A DNA stretch of 49,141 nucleotides from Chthoniobacterales bacterium (GTDB lineage: Bacteria > Verrucomicrobiota > Verrucomicrobiia > Chthoniobacterales > UBA6821). Of this stretch, positions 1 to 9,077 are shown one piece after another; positions within the stretch are counted from its first letter, which is position 1, and each line of letters opens with the position of its first letter. The position numbers were made by a program, and so were the translations under genes. Under the pieces are notes generated by a model. It ran no database searches. It had not been told where the DNA came from and worked only from the letters and a program-made list of their open reading frames with translations. The stretch lies in contig JAPJNA010000005.1 of NCBI GenBank assembly GCA_026461395.1, positions 1 through 49,141 on the forward strand, in the 5' to 3' direction.

Positions 1-117
1 ATCGGGCCTCAGAAACGTGCGCACCTTTTGAATATCTGTTCTTCATTGCTGATTAGGGACTTATACCCCATCAGCACCCCATCAACTACATAAGACCCTC
101 TGTTTTTATACAAATAT

Positions 118-153
118 CTCCGCGCCTCCGCGCCTCTACGCCTCTGCGGGAGA
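118..153 (+). repeat. Single arm of a dispersed GCGCAGAG-type repeat
   Basis: This stretch is a run of CGCCTC-rich units (CCGCGCCTC, then CGCCTCTGCGGG) just beyond the 3' end of ychF. It closely resembles the reverse complement of the left arm at 26761-26785 and the arms at 34762-34785 and 34921-34936. Only one arm is visible here. The remaining upstream 117 bases show no matching second arm, so the element may be truncated or may extend outside the window. Confidence 0.6.
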
Positions 154-162
154 TTTCCTCAG

Positions 163-1281
163 CTACACGTTGAAGCGGAACTCCATGACGTCGCCGTCCT
201 TGACCTCGTATTCTTTGCCCTCGATGCGGAGTTTGCCGGCTTCGCGGCACTTTGGAGCAGAACCGAGAGAGTCCAGGTCTACAAAGGCCATCGTCTCTGC
301 GGCGATGAAGCCGCGCTCAAAGTCGCTATGGATGACGCCCGCAGCCGCAGGGGCCTTGTCACCGGCGCGGATGGTCCAGGCACGAGTTTCCTTGGGGCCG
401 TAGGTGAAGTAGGTGCGCAGTCCAAGCAGGGCATAGGCTCCGCGGATGAGCTTGCCGACACCGCTGTCGGAGACACCTAGTCCCTCCAGATACTCCTTCG
501 CCTCTTCGGGCGGAAGTTCGGAAAGTTCGCTCTCGATCTGTGCGCTGACAACGACCGTGCCGGTGCCGTGATGGGTCGCGGCGTACTCGACGACGGCCTT
601 CACATGGGGATTGGTGGAATAGTCACCCAGCTCAAGCGGTGCGAGATCCTCCTCGCGAACATTCGTGGCAAACAGTACAGGCTTGGCGCTCAATAGGAAA
701 AAGCCGGCCATCAGCTTCTTCTCGTCATCAGTCAGCTGAGCCGTGTTGGCGGGCTTCCCTTCATTGAGGTGAGGGAGGAGCTTTTCACCGAGTTCGATCT
801 CGGCCTTGGCCACCTTGTCACCGGTGCGTGCGGCCTTGGTCTGGCGCTCGATCCGTTTCTGGACTGTGGCCATGTCAGCGAGGACAAGCTCCGTTGTGAT
901 GATCTCAATGTCGCGGACGGGATCGATCGATCCGGCCACGTGATGGATGTCCTCGTTCTCGAAGCAGCGGACCACCTGGACGATGGCATCAACCTCGCGG
1001 ATGTGGGCTAGGAATTTATTTCCCAATCCCTCTCCCTCGCTGGCACCCTTCACGAGACCGGCGATATCGACCACCTCGATGGCGGCCGGGATGACCTTCT
1101 CGGAGGAGGCAAGCTCCCGCAGACGCTCGAGCCGCGCATCGGGAACATTCACCACGCCGACGTTCGGCTCAATGGTGCAGAAGGGGAAGTTTGCCGCCTC
1201 GGCCTTACGGCTCCGGGTGAGGGCGTTGAAGAGAGTTGATTTACCCACGTTGGGGAGTCCGACGATTCCTGTTCTTAACAT
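163..1281 (-). CDS. ychF: Redox-regulated ATPase YchF (Obg/OLA1 family)
   Basis: A 372-residue P-loop protein of normal length for YchF. The G1 motif GLPNVGKS is at residues 8-15 and the G3 motif DIAGLV starts at 72. The base-recognition motif is NVRE (207-210) instead of NKxD, the change known to give YchF ATP rather than GTP preference. The C-terminal part (about 285-372, with GLRTYFTYG and the [15 protein letters not shown] segment) is the TGS domain. The family binds ribosomes and is linked to stress and peroxide responses. It acts in the cytosol. The gene is divergent from the NIF3-family gene, with a 69-base gap. The 3' end lies next to a dispersed repeat arm. Identity is certain; the physiological role is known only in outline. 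Confidence 0.97.
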   Translation of the reverse strand: MLRTGIVGLPNVGKSTLFNALTRSRKAEAANFPFCTIEPNVGVVNVPDARLERLRELASSEKVIPAAIEVVDIAGLVKGASEGEGLGNKFLAHIREVDAIVQVVRCFENEDIHHVAGSIDPVRDIEIITTELVLADMATVQKRIERQTKAARTGDKVAKAEIELGEKLLPHLNEGKPANTAQLTDDEKKLMAGFFLLSAKPVLFATNVREEDLAPLELGDYSTNPHVKAVVEYAATHHGTGTVVVSAQIESELSELPPEEAKEYLEGLGVSDSGVGKLIRGAYALLGLRTYFTYGPKETRAWTIRAGDKAPAAAGVIHSDFERGFIAAETMAFVDLDSLGSAPKCREAGKLRIEGKEYEVKDGDVMEFRFNV

Positions 1282-1350
1282 CTAACCTTGCTACCTGAGG
1301 CCGGGCCGGGGAAAAACTTCTTTCACACAATAATGTAAAAAAACTTTTCT

Positions 1351-2130
1351 ATGAAAAAACCCCTCAAATCACTTTCTTCGCTTGTTTCGACGATGGACTG
1401 CCTCCTGCGAACAAGTGAAATCAACGATTATCCAGGAGCTGTGAATGGTCTCCAGATCGAAAACTCTGGTGCAGTCACAAGGATCGTTGCCGCTGTGGAT
1501 GCCTGTGAGGAGGTCATTCGCGAGTCATCCAGAGTCCCCGGCACTCTCTTGCTAGTCCATCATGGACTCTTCTGGAACGGAGTGCAGACTCTGACCGGTG
1601 CCCATTACCGCAAGATCAAGGCCGCCCTGGATGGAGACCTTGCCCTCTATAGCTCGCATCTCCCCCTAGATCTCCATCCAAGGCTTGGGAACAATATCCT
1701 CCTAGCCAAGGCTCTGGGTCTGACCGCTATCAAGCCTGCTCTGGAGATGAAGGGGCAAGCTGTCGGAGTGCTCGGAAAGGTGAGGGAAATGAAACGCGAG
1801 GCCTTTGCCAAATTGCTCTCCGATGCTGTAGGAGGTAACGTGAACCTAGCTCCCGGCGGTCCTAAGACCATCAAGACTGTTCTGGTTGTAACCGGTGGGG
1901 CGGGCAGCGAGGTGGCGCGTGCCGCTGAACTTGGCGTCGATGCCTTCGATGCCTTTGTAACAGGGGAGGGGCCTCACTGGAGCTACACGGCTGCCGAGGA
2001 ACTAGGCGTGAATCTTTTCTATGCTGGTCACTACGCCACGGAGACCTTCGGGGTGAAGGCGCTGGCTTCATTCGTTGCGAATCAGGCATGTCTTCCCTGG
2101 AGCTTCCTTGATCATCCCACGGGGCTCTGA
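1351..2130 (+). CDS. NIF3-family dinuclear metal-centre protein (YbgI-like)
   Basis: A 259-residue protein matching the short bacterial NIF3/YbgI family throughout. Expected metal ligands are visible: the His pair in LLVHHGLFW (H70, H71), SSHLPLD (H103, D107) and the C-terminal GHYATE motif (H227, E231). Family members form toroidal hexamers with a two-metal site; some are annotated as GTP cyclohydrolase 1 type 2, but the biochemical role is unsettled. The protein lacks the extra central domain of longer homologues. It is divergent from ychF and followed by a convergent small lipoprotein gene. The start is the first ATG, preceded by an A-rich stretch without a clear ribosome binding site. Confidence 0.92.
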   Translation: MKKPLKSLSSLVSTMDCLLRTSEINDYPGAVNGLQIENSGAVTRIVAAVDACEEVIRESSRVPGTLLLVHHGLFWNGVQTLTGAHYRKIKAALDGDLALYSSHLPLDLHPRLGNNILLAKALGLTAIKPALEMKGQAVGVLGKVREMKREAFAKLLSDAVGGNVNLAPGGPKTIKTVLVVTGGAGSEVARAAELGVDAFDAFVTGEGPHWSYTAAEELGVNLFYAGHYATETFGVKALASFVANQACLPWSFLDHPTGL

Positions 2131-2190
2131 AAGACCATGGGGTGGTGAATTTAGTGCCTAAGCCTCTGTTCGTGGAGATTCCTGATAATC

Positions 2191-2223
2191 AAAAAGACCG
2201 GATCGCCTGAAGCGACCCGGTCT
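2191..2223 (-). terminator. Rho-independent terminator of the small lipoprotein gene
   Basis: On the minus strand AGACCGGGTCGC, a short loop, then GCGATCCGGTCT folds into a stem of about 11 bp with one mismatch, followed by TTTTT (plus-strand A-run 2191-2195). The U-run is present only for minus-strand transcription, so it serves the lipoprotein gene at 2268-2381. On the plus strand it could at most be a stem-loop behind the NIF3 gene. Confidence 0.75.
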
Positions 2224-2267
2224 CTGAAAAAAAGGAACCTGTTGGGTCCCCACTAGCCGAAAGAGAA

Positions 2268-2381
2268 TTACTTGGTCTTCGATGGGCAGGGCATCTGGCA
2301 GCACTGCTTGTGGCAGCAGGCGCCGAGGCTAAGGGTGGTCGCTGCAAGTGCAACGATCGCCGCGATCTTGGTGATAGTCAT
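2268..2381 (-). CDS. Very small cysteine-rich lipoprotein (37 residues)
   Basis: Unrecognised family, but the signals for a real gene are strong. The protein begins MTITKIAAIVALAATT and has a lipobox LGAC (Cys22), so the mature form would be a lipidated peptide of only 16 residues. That peptide holds five cysteines (Cys22, 23, 27, 28 and 32) and ends PSKTK. A perfect Shine-Dalgarno sequence AAAGGAGG (plus-strand 2393-2400 reversed) lies about 10 bases before the ATG, which is unusual in this window. A U-tailed terminator follows 45 bases after the stop. The Cys/His-rich mature end (CCHKQCC) could bind metal or sulfur; that is only a guess. It is divergent from rpoN. Confidence 0.75.
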   Translation of the reverse strand: MTITKIAAIVALAATTLSLGACCHKQCCQMPCPSKTK

Positions 2382-2555
2382 GATATAATTCGCCTCCTTT
2401 GTGAGCTGGTTGCCTCTTCACTCAAGGTAGTTGCTCCCGTGTTTTTTCCAAGTGGTGGATATGCTTAGATATTTTAATTCATTAAAAATAAGGTTTTTAG
2501 GAATATTGGCCTAAAAGTTGCTTGCTTAAACAGTAGAAGGTTTGATCAATAAGGC

Positions 2556-4007
2556 ATGGTCGGAATGGATCTCATCGCTGGGGTTGCCCAGCAACAGGTG
2601 CTTTCCCCTCAAATGCAGCAGAGTCTCCAACTGCTTCAGACTCCTGTTGCAGAGCTTCGGCAGATGATCGCCGCTGAGTTGGCGAGTAATCCTGTTCTGG
2701 AAGAGGAAAACCTTCTGGGGAGTTCCACTGATTCAGATGAGGATCCCCATCCACATTCTCAGGCCCTTACCAAAGAAGAGAATGATCGAAGCGCGCGAGA
2801 TAATGAGTTTTCGTTACAGGATGAGTGGCGTGATTACCTGCCTCAGGCGTCCATTCGATCCCCCTTTTCTGCAGAGGATGAGGAACGGCGGAGGTTTCTT
2901 TTTGAATCGCAAGTCTCAAGACCGACGCTCAGGAATCTTGTGATGGATCAGGCGGTGGGTTTTCCTCCTGAAGAACGACGCCTTGTTGAACTCGTTGCCG
3001 GAAGCCTGGACGACGATGGCTATCTTAGAATGACCATTGCAGAACTGGCTTCAGCGGCCGGAGTTCCCGAGGTGCCCATGGAGGCTGTGTTGAGGAAAGT
3101 CCGTGAATTCGAACCTCCGGGAGTTGCGGCCTCGGATCTGGCGGATTGCCTTCTTCTCCAGTTATCGAGACGGGGCGAGGGGAATGGACTTGCTGCTCGG
3201 ATTCTCTGTCACCATCTCCCACAGTTGGCCCGTCACCGCTATGACGAGATCGCCCGAGATCTCCGTGTCCCCGTTGATGATGTCAGCGCAGCCGCCCGAC
3301 ATATCGCAACGCTGGAGCCTAAGCCCGGACGCCCCTTTGCATCGGCCGATGAGCAGGGTGTTATTCCAGACCTGATCGTTATTCCGCAAACGAATGCTGA
3401 GACTGAGGGAGGGGGTGATAGAGGAGGATTTTCGGTACGTCTGAATGAGGATGAACTCCCCCGCCTCAAGATCAGCAATGATTACAAGGAGCTGCTTGCA
3501 GATCGCGGGCAGAACGAGGAACTGCTGCTGTACCTTCGCGAAAAGATCAAGGGAGCGCGTTTTTTTATGCGCAGTCTTCAGCAGCGCCAGCAGACCCTAC
3601 TTGCCATCGGGAACCAGATTGTTTCCCGGCAGGAGGATTTCTTTCGCAGGGGTGCCTCTGCCCTCAAGCCCCTGATCATGGCTCAGATCGCGGAGGCCGT
3701 AGGCCTGCATGTCACCACGGTCAGCCGCGCCGTCTCCGGAAAATACATGGATACGCCTCAAGGACTCTTCGAGATGAGATATTTCTTCACTCCGGGATTT
3801 CAGAACTCGGATGGAAGCTCTGTCAGCAATGAGACGGTGAAGGGGGCAATCCGCGACATGGTGGACAAAGAATCGCCTCGAGCTACGCTGAGCGATCAGG
3901 AAATCGTTACAGAATTAGAAGCGAGAGGGCTGAAGGTTGCCCGAAGAACTATTGCCAAGTATCGGGAACAGCTTGGGATTTTACCGAGCCATCTAAGAAA
4001 AAACTGA
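2556..4007 (+). CDS. rpoN: RNA polymerase sigma-54 factor
   Basis: A 483-residue protein with the full sigma-54 architecture. Region I is Gln/Leu-rich (residues 12-51, with QQSLQLLQTP and LASNPVLEEE). An acidic linker follows, then the core-binding domain, a helix-turn-helix (VGLHVTTVSRAVSGKY) and the RpoN box ARRTIAKYRE at about 462-471, which reads the -24 promoter element. Sigma-54 directs transcription that depends on AAA+ enhancer-binding activators. No such activator is in this window. A second ATG three codons in is an equally good start. The usual neighbours lptB, hpf and ptsN are absent; mrp follows after 14 bases and is probably co-transcribed. Confidence 0.97.
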   Translation: MVGMDLIAGVAQQQVLSPQMQQSLQLLQTPVAELRQMIAAELASNPVLEEENLLGSSTDSDEDPHPHSQALTKEENDRSARDNEFSLQDEWRDYLPQASIRSPFSAEDEERRRFLFESQVSRPTLRNLVMDQAVGFPPEERRLVELVAGSLDDDGYLRMTIAELASAAGVPEVPMEAVLRKVREFEPPGVAASDLADCLLLQLSRRGEGNGLAARILCHHLPQLARHRYDEIARDLRVPVDDVSAAARHIATLEPKPGRPFASADEQGVIPDLIVIPQTNAETEGGGDRGGFSVRLNEDELPRLKISNDYKELLADRGQNEELLLYLREKIKGARFFMRSLQQRQQTLLAIGNQIVSRQEDFFRRGASALKPLIMAQIAEAVGLHVTTVSRAVSGKYMDTPQGLFEMRYFFTPGFQNSDGSSVSNETVKGAIRDMVDKESPRATLSDQEIVTELEARGLKVARRTIAKYREQLGILPSHLRKN

Positions 4008-4021
4008 TAAGTCTCTTAGAT

Positions 4022-5068
4022 ATGAAGCAATCTTCCATCACGGAACAGGAGGTCAGGACCATCCTTTCCACTATTCCCTATCCGGGCTTTACCCGTGATA
4101 TCGTTTCCTTCGGCGTGGTGAGGGGGATCACGGTGGGGGATGAGCTGATTATCCAGATGGTTCTCTCCACGAATGATACTGGCGTGGCTTCGGAGTTGAG
4201 AAACCGAGTGACTCAAGCTCTCGGCGCATCGTTTCCAGGGATTTCCTCGAAGGTTCTACTTGATGTCCAAGCGCCGGTTCAATCACCAGGGCAGGGGCCG
4301 GTCTCGATACCCATTCCCGGGGTGCGCCACGTAATTGCGGTAGCTAGTGGAAAAGGAGGGGTGGGGAAATCAACTCTCTCCGTAAATCTTGCCGCTGCCT
4401 TGGCTTCCACAGGCCTCAATGTTGGGCTCTGCGACTGCGATCTCTATGGTCCGAGTGTCGCACTCATGTGCGGTGCCAGTGAGCGTCCTTCTGCCGATGA
4501 GCAGGGAATGATTATTCCTCCGGAACATCACGGAATGAAGATCATGTCGATGGGACTTCTGCTTGAGTCCGATTCTCCTGCAGTCCTGAGAGGTCCCATG
4601 GTGACGCGGTACACCCAGCAGTTCCTGAGGAATGTCGCTTGGGGAGAACTCGATGTTCTCATCCTCGATCTCCCCCCGGGAACGGGTGACATCCAGTTGA
4701 CTATTGTCCAGACGATCCCCCTGACCGGCGCCTTGATCGTCACAACGCCTCAGGAAGTCGCGGTGATTGATGCGCGCAAGGCTGTCTCCATGTTTCAGAA
4801 AACGAATGTCCCTATCCTGGGTATTCTTGAAAACATGGCCTATTTCGTAGTACCGGGTGACACAGCACGGCACGAGATCTTCGGCAGCGGCGGGGGGATC
4901 GGGGAGGCAACCCGACTGGGAGTTCCATTTCTTGGTTCGCTACCTCTAGACCCCGAACTGAGGATCGCCTCTGACAGCGGTGTCCCGTTGGTGCTATCGC
5001 ATCCCGAACTCCCTGTTTCCAGCCTGATTCAGAAAGCTGCGGAATCCCTCTTGCCCGTGCTCCGTTGA
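4022..5068 (+). CDS. Mrp/ApbC-type iron-sulfur cluster carrier ATPase
   Basis: A 348-residue protein. Residues 1-85 form a MIP18/DUF59 domain, and from about 100 on a ParA-like ATPase with the deviant Walker A motif GKGGVGKST (110-118), then CDCDLYGPS and LILDLPPGTGD. The family binds [4Fe-4S] clusters and passes them to apoproteins. The C-terminal CxxC that holds the bridging cluster in many family members is missing: the segment after the conserved ENM reads AYFVVPGDTARHEIFG. Cluster binding may therefore differ. It sits 14 bases behind rpoN and converges on glk. Confidence 0.93.
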   Translation: MKQSSITEQEVRTILSTIPYPGFTRDIVSFGVVRGITVGDELIIQMVLSTNDTGVASELRNRVTQALGASFPGISSKVLLDVQAPVQSPGQGPVSIPIPGVRHVIAVASGKGGVGKSTLSVNLAAALASTGLNVGLCDCDLYGPSVALMCGASERPSADEQGMIIPPEHHGMKIMSMGLLLESDSPAVLRGPMVTRYTQQFLRNVAWGELDVLILDLPPGTGDIQLTIVQTIPLTGALIVTTPQEVAVIDARKAVSMFQKTNVPILGILENMAYFVVPGDTARHEIFGSGGGIGEATRLGVPFLGSLPLDPELRIASDSGVPLVLSHPELPVSSLIQKAAESLLPVLR

Positions 5069-5088
5069 ACTTGGGAGTTGGCTTAAGT

Positions 5089-6093
5089 CTATTGTTCCAG
5101 CATCCGTAGTGCGTTCCTTGCGGAGCCCAGAAGTGCGGTCTCGTCATTCAGGACGACATTAATCGGCATCGTCTCCAGAAGTGGCCTGAGTCGGCCTTTG
5201 TTCAGGAAGCTTTCCAGGAAGAGCGGACGTCGTAGGAGAGGCAGGATCTTGGGTGGGATGCCCCCTCCGAGGAAGACTCCGCCCGTGGCCATCGTCTTGA
5301 GTGCCAGATTAGAAGCCTCGGCGCCGAGCGTCCTCACAAAGAGATCCATCGTTGAGGTGCAGATTGGGCATGATCCGTCCGATGCATGCTTGTGGATGAC
5401 GGCTGCGGCATCTTGCTCCATGATCTCGCGGGCGACAGAGGTGTTTTCGACACCGCGCCCTGTGTCACGGAGAAAGCGGTAGATGTTGGCGACTCCCATA
5501 CCCGAGACAACCCGCTCGAAGCTGACGCTGCCGTATTCGCGCCGAAGGAAGTTGAGTAGGTCGTGTTGGAGATCATCGGTGGGTGCGAAGTCCGCATGGC
5601 CCCCTTCGCTAGCCCAGGGTGTATGGCGTGTACCGTCCCAGAAGAGACCTGCCTCACCCAGTCCTGTTCCGGGAGCGATGACGCACTGGTTCCCGGCATG
5701 AGAGCCGGAACCCGCCTGGAGTGGAGCAAGGTCTGTTTGACGCAGCGCCGCCAGCCCATAGGCCGTCGATTCGAGGTCGTTCAGCACCTCGACACGTGGG
5801 ATGCCGAGGATCTTCGGAAGGGCATTGATCTCGATTTTCCAGCCAAGATTACTAGCCGTAACGACGCCAGCAATGTTGGGGCCCGGCACACCAAAGCACG
5901 CTGTCCTGAGTGGGGATTCCAGTTTGAGATCTCTCAGAAAAAGGCCAACCATTTCCTGGAGGGAGGAGTGGTCTGCGCTATGGAATTTCGCGAAATGCAA
6001 GCGGGTCATCTCCGCGTCGTTGCGGAAGACGGCCACGCGGAAATTGGTCCCGCCCAGATCTCCTGCAAGAATCAGGGCGGGAAAATCTGACAT
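5089..6093 (-). CDS. glk: Glucokinase (bacterial Glk family)
   Basis: A 334-residue cytosolic sugar kinase of the Glk family rather than a ROK protein: it lacks the ROK Cys-rich zinc motif. The phosphate-1 motif AGDLGGTNFRVAVF is at about 10-23. VEVLNDLESTAYGL holds the catalytic Asp, followed by the nucleotide-binding GTGLGEAGL and the C-terminal GGVFLGGGIPPKI. It phosphorylates glucose with ATP at the head of glycolysis. The stop lies 13 bases before the next minus-strand gene upstream, serA, so the two probably share a transcript (serA then glk). The C-terminus converges with mrp over a 20-base gap. Confidence 0.93.
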   Translation of the reverse strand: MSDFPALILAGDLGGTNFRVAVFRNDAEMTRLHFAKFHSADHSSLQEMVGLFLRDLKLESPLRTACFGVPGPNIAGVVTASNLGWKIEINALPKILGIPRVEVLNDLESTAYGLAALRQTDLAPLQAGSGSHAGNQCVIAPGTGLGEAGLFWDGTRHTPWASEGGHADFAPTDDLQHDLLNFLRREYGSVSFERVVSGMGVANIYRFLRDTGRGVENTSVAREIMEQDAAAVIHKHASDGSCPICTSTMDLFVRTLGAEASNLALKTMATGGVFLGGGIPPKILPLLRRPLFLESFLNKGRLRPLLETMPINVVLNDETALLGSARNALRMLEQ

Positions 6094-6106
6094 ATACTCC
6101 AGAGAT

Positions 6107-7702
6107 TTAGAGACGGATGACCTTGGCGGTTGAGATATCAGCGTCAGATGTCACTTTGGCAAGCAGTGCCTCATCCGGTGCCGAGTCGAGGTTGAGTAGG
6201 GTCAGGGCCTGTCCGCCAACTTCATTTCGGCTCAGCGACATGCTAGCAATATTGACGCTGTTTTGGCCGAGGAGGGTACCAAGATGGCCAACGATTCCTG
6301 GACGATCCCGATTCTCAAGAAGGAGGATGATACCTGAGGGGACTCCCTCGACATAGCGACCGTTAATCGTGACGATGCGTGGTTTGGAGCCGTAAAGCGT
6401 GCCGCCGACGGATGCCGTGACGCCATCCTGGGTGATGGAGGCCTCGATAAGATCGGTGAATTCCCCCGCCTCGCTTTGGCGTGTTTCGATGACTTCAAGT
6501 CCCAGGTTTGCGAGAATGGCGGGAGCATTGACGGGATTGACATCGTTGCCATGGGTGTATCGAAGGAATCCGGTGATAAGTGCACGGGTGACGGCTGTCA
6601 GATCTTGCTCAACGAAGCGACCACTGAAGCGGATGGAAAGCTTCTCGGCGCGCTTGGGGGCGATCTGTGCCAAGAAGAGCCCGAGTTTGTCGCCCAATTC
6701 GATCCAGGGACCGAGGATGGAAATGGTCTTGGCGTCGATGTTCGGCATGTTGACGGAGTTGCGGATCTCACCCTGGAGGAGGGTAGCGCGTACAGCTTCG
6801 GCAATCTCGATGCCGACGAGTTCCTGAGCCTCTGCCGTGGAGGCACCGAGGTGAGGGGTGAGAACGAGATTCGGAACATCGCGGTGAGGCCATTCCGCAG
6901 GAATGGGCTCAACCTCGAAGACATCCAGGGCCGCGCCGCCGATCTGGCCGCTCTTGAGGCCCTCGGCGAGGACATCCTCGTCAATCAGTCCACCGCGGGC
7001 GCAATTGACAATGCGGACACCTTTCTTGAGTAGGGGAAGCTGCTTGCGGCCGATCATGTGCTTTGTTTCTTCGGTCAGGGGCATGTGGACGGTAATGAAA
7101 TCTGCTTGAGGCAGGATGTCGTCCACCTTGTCTACCACCTCGACTTGCAGGGACTTTGCCTTGCTGGCAGAGATGTAAGGGTCGTAGGCAAGTACCTTCA
7201 TGCCGAAGGCGATCGCCCGGCGGGCTACTTCGGTGCCGATACGGCCCATGCCGAGAATAGCGAGGGTCTTACCGTGAAGTTCGACACCCTCGAACTTTTT
7301 GCGGTCCCACTTGCCTGCCTTCATGCTGGCATCAGCCTGGGGAATGAAACGGGCGGTCGCCAGCATGAGTGAGAAGGCGTGTTCGGCCGTGGAGATGGTG
7401 TTGCCACCGGGGGCATTCATGACAATGACGCCGTGCTTAGTCGCGGCTTCCACGTCCACATTGTCGATGCCGACACCGGCGCGCCCGACAACCTTGAGGT
7501 TTTTTGCGGCCGCGAAAACGGCAGGAGTGACCTTGGTCTGGCTCCGGACCACCAATCCATGGAACTCGGGGATGATTGCGATAAGTTCCTCTTCTTTGAG
7601 GCCTGTTTTCACCACGACCTCGATGACACCTCCCTCGGCAAGGGCTTCCACTCCACGTTGGGAAACCGGGTCTGCGACGAAAACTTTTGGGATGCTGCTC
7701 AT
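6107..7702 (-). CDS. serA: D-3-phosphoglycerate dehydrogenase, long form
   Basis: A 531-residue enzyme for the first step of serine synthesis, NAD-dependent oxidation of 3-phosphoglycerate. The Rossmann motif GMGRIG is at 151-156. The catalytic set is visible as NCARGGLIDED (Arg), the downstream Glu and TPHLGAST (His). After the catalytic core, an ASB (intervening) domain runs from about 320 to 450, and a C-terminal ACT domain (about 455-531, RPGIVGHLGTLL) probably senses serine. This is the long form found in Bacillus and mycobacteria. It is divergent from the TPR-type gene with a 194-base gap that should hold both promoters; I could not call them with confidence. Confidence 0.96.
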   Translation of the reverse strand: MSSIPKVFVADPVSQRGVEALAEGGVIEVVVKTGLKEEELIAIIPEFHGLVVRSQTKVTPAVFAAAKNLKVVGRAGVGIDNVDVEAATKHGVIVMNAPGGNTISTAEHAFSLMLATARFIPQADASMKAGKWDRKKFEGVELHGKTLAILGMGRIGTEVARRAIAFGMKVLAYDPYISASKAKSLQVEVVDKVDDILPQADFITVHMPLTEETKHMIGRKQLPLLKKGVRIVNCARGGLIDEDVLAEGLKSGQIGGAALDVFEVEPIPAEWPHRDVPNLVLTPHLGASTAEAQELVGIEIAEAVRATLLQGEIRNSVNMPNIDAKTISILGPWIELGDKLGLFLAQIAPKRAEKLSIRFSGRFVEQDLTAVTRALITGFLRYTHGNDVNPVNAPAILANLGLEVIETRQSEAGEFTDLIEASITQDGVTASVGGTLYGSKPRIVTINGRYVEGVPSGIILLLENRDRPGIVGHLGTLLGQNSVNIASMSLSRNEVGGQALTLLNLDSAPDEALLAKVTSDADISTAKVIRL

Positions 7703-7896
7703 GATGAGATGGTGATGAATTGTTGTTGGTTTGATCCGTTCGGCGTCTCCTTGGACAAGCTGTTCAGAAGCATCTACTCACTACTAGGACTTGTCATTGT
7801 CCGCAAACCGGAAACAAAAAAATCGCACTCGGTGAAGCTTTTGTCTTTAAATCCCTCGGTCGGTTTCACAAAACCAAAATCTCTTTATTACTTTCC

Positions 7897-9000
7897 ATGA
7901 ACACCCTTGAACCGTCTGAAGAATCCAGTGATGAGTTGAGAACGGATGGAACACATGGTGAAGAAATCACTTCGGAGTTATCCCAAGTGGATCTTAAGCC
8001 TAGTCGCCGACGACGCTCAAATAGCAATTCCCGAAAAGGTCGCTCTGTGAAGACAGCTCCCCGTGACAGGGGTCGGTCTAGGGGTAAGGGAAGATCTTCG
8101 AAGCGATTTGATGCCGAGCGCTTCATGGTGATTAGCTGCTTTATCCTAATTATCGGATTAGCTTCTTTCGTCGGTTATTGGTTCGGCAAGAAATCATCAA
8201 CTTCGGCCAAGACCGATGTGTCGGCCACGAAATACGAAGAGGTTCTCCCTTCTGCAGAATCAGATGCCTTGGTGGATTCCGGTTTTGCTGAACTGAGTGG
8301 CGGAGATTCCCATAAAGCTTTCCTGCATTTTCAAAAAGTTCAGGAGGCCCAGGGTACGCTCCCGGGTATCGATTTTCTGGTAGGTAATTCCGCGCTACAA
8401 GCCGGAGAGGTGATTCTCGCCAAGGAATCCTTGGGGCATGCTATATCTAAGAATGAAATGGATGATGAGGCTCGAGTCTTGATGGCTCTCATCACTCTCG
8501 AAGAATCGGATAAAAATAAGGATCAGAGGGGAATTATGGCGGATCCTCTCGTGACGGCCGAATCTGAGCTGCGTCGGTATGCATCGACTCATCCGATGAA
8601 TTCTTCCATCTACCGCAAGTGGGCTGAGATTCATCGACAGAGGGGAAGTTATCGGACCGCCTCTGACCTCCTGCACAAGGCGGTGATCCGTGCAGATCTT
8701 GACAGCAATATCTCTCTTCTTTCCGCGAAGGAGATTCTGACGAAACTCCAGGATCAACCAGCAAAAGAGGTTCCTTCGCTTGCGATTATCACCTCGATGT
8801 CCGGAGAGCAGGCGATGGGGGCCGCCCTCAGTTCCCTGCAAAACAAATCGGGATCGGATGCCGTTTTTTTCCTCGAACGCGCAAGGGAGTATTATCCCCC
8901 GCGCGTTTTCAATGAGCTTATGAAGGATGCCGCTTTTGACGAGTACAGGGCGGATCCGAAATTGGAAAAGTTTCTGAAATCCGGATCGCCTCACTCCTAG
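7897..9000 (+). CDS. Membrane-anchored TPR-like protein of unknown function
   Basis: A 367-residue protein I do not recognise as a named family. The N-terminus is acidic (1-32), then very rich in Arg/Ser/Lys (36-70, SRRRRSNSNSRKGR). One membrane helix spans about 76-96 (FMVISCFILIIGLASFVGYW). The rest is helical with TPR-like spacing (AELSGGDSHKAFLHFQKV, LVGNSALQAGEVILAKESL). The positive-inside rule puts the basic tail in the cytoplasm and the helical part in the periplasm. It ends 112 bases before atpB, across a palindrome and a candidate promoter, so it is probably not part of the atp transcript. It may be a scaffold; the function is unknown. Confidence 0.7.
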   Translation: MNTLEPSEESSDELRTDGTHGEEITSELSQVDLKPSRRRRSNSNSRKGRSVKTAPRDRGRSRGKGRSSKRFDAERFMVISCFILIIGLASFVGYWFGKKSSTSAKTDVSATKYEEVLPSAESDALVDSGFAELSGGDSHKAFLHFQKVQEAQGTLPGIDFLVGNSALQAGEVILAKESLGHAISKNEMDDEARVLMALITLEESDKNKDQRGIMADPLVTAESELRRYASTHPMNSSIYRKWAEIHRQRGSYRTASDLLHKAVIRADLDSNISLLSAKEILTKLQDQPAKEVPSLAIITSMSGEQAMGAALSSLQNKSGSDAVFFLERAREYYPPRVFNELMKDAAFDEYRADPKLEKFLKSGSPHS

Positions 9001-9013
9001 GGTTTTCTGACTT

Positions 9014-9035
9014 GCTTGTGAAAAATTTCACAAGC
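9014..9035. promoter_or_regulatory. 22-bp perfect inverted repeat upstream of the atp operon
   Basis: GCTTGTGAAA, two bases, then TTTCACAAGC: ten perfect base pairs of dyad symmetry with a 2-base centre. No T-run follows in either direction, so it is a poor intrinsic terminator. It ends 13 bases before the candidate -35 element of the atp promoter. A dimeric regulator site is the simplest reading; which protein binds is unknown. Confidence 0.5.
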
Positions 9036-9048
9036 TCCCAAAAAGCAC

Positions 9049-9077
9049 TTGCCAGACGGGACTTGCTAGATTGTTAT
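9049..9077 (+). promoter_or_regulatory. Candidate sigma-70 promoter of the atp operon
   Basis: TTGCCA (9049-9054) and TGTTAT (9072-9077) are separated by exactly 17 bases and lie 36 bases before the chosen atpB ATG. Both hexamers are imperfect, so this is a pattern call only. Confidence 0.45.

Noticed and set aside
4370-4873. A 167-codon open frame on the minus strand inside mrp
   Set aside because: Antisense to the Walker-domain region of mrp, no family pattern, no ribosome binding site.
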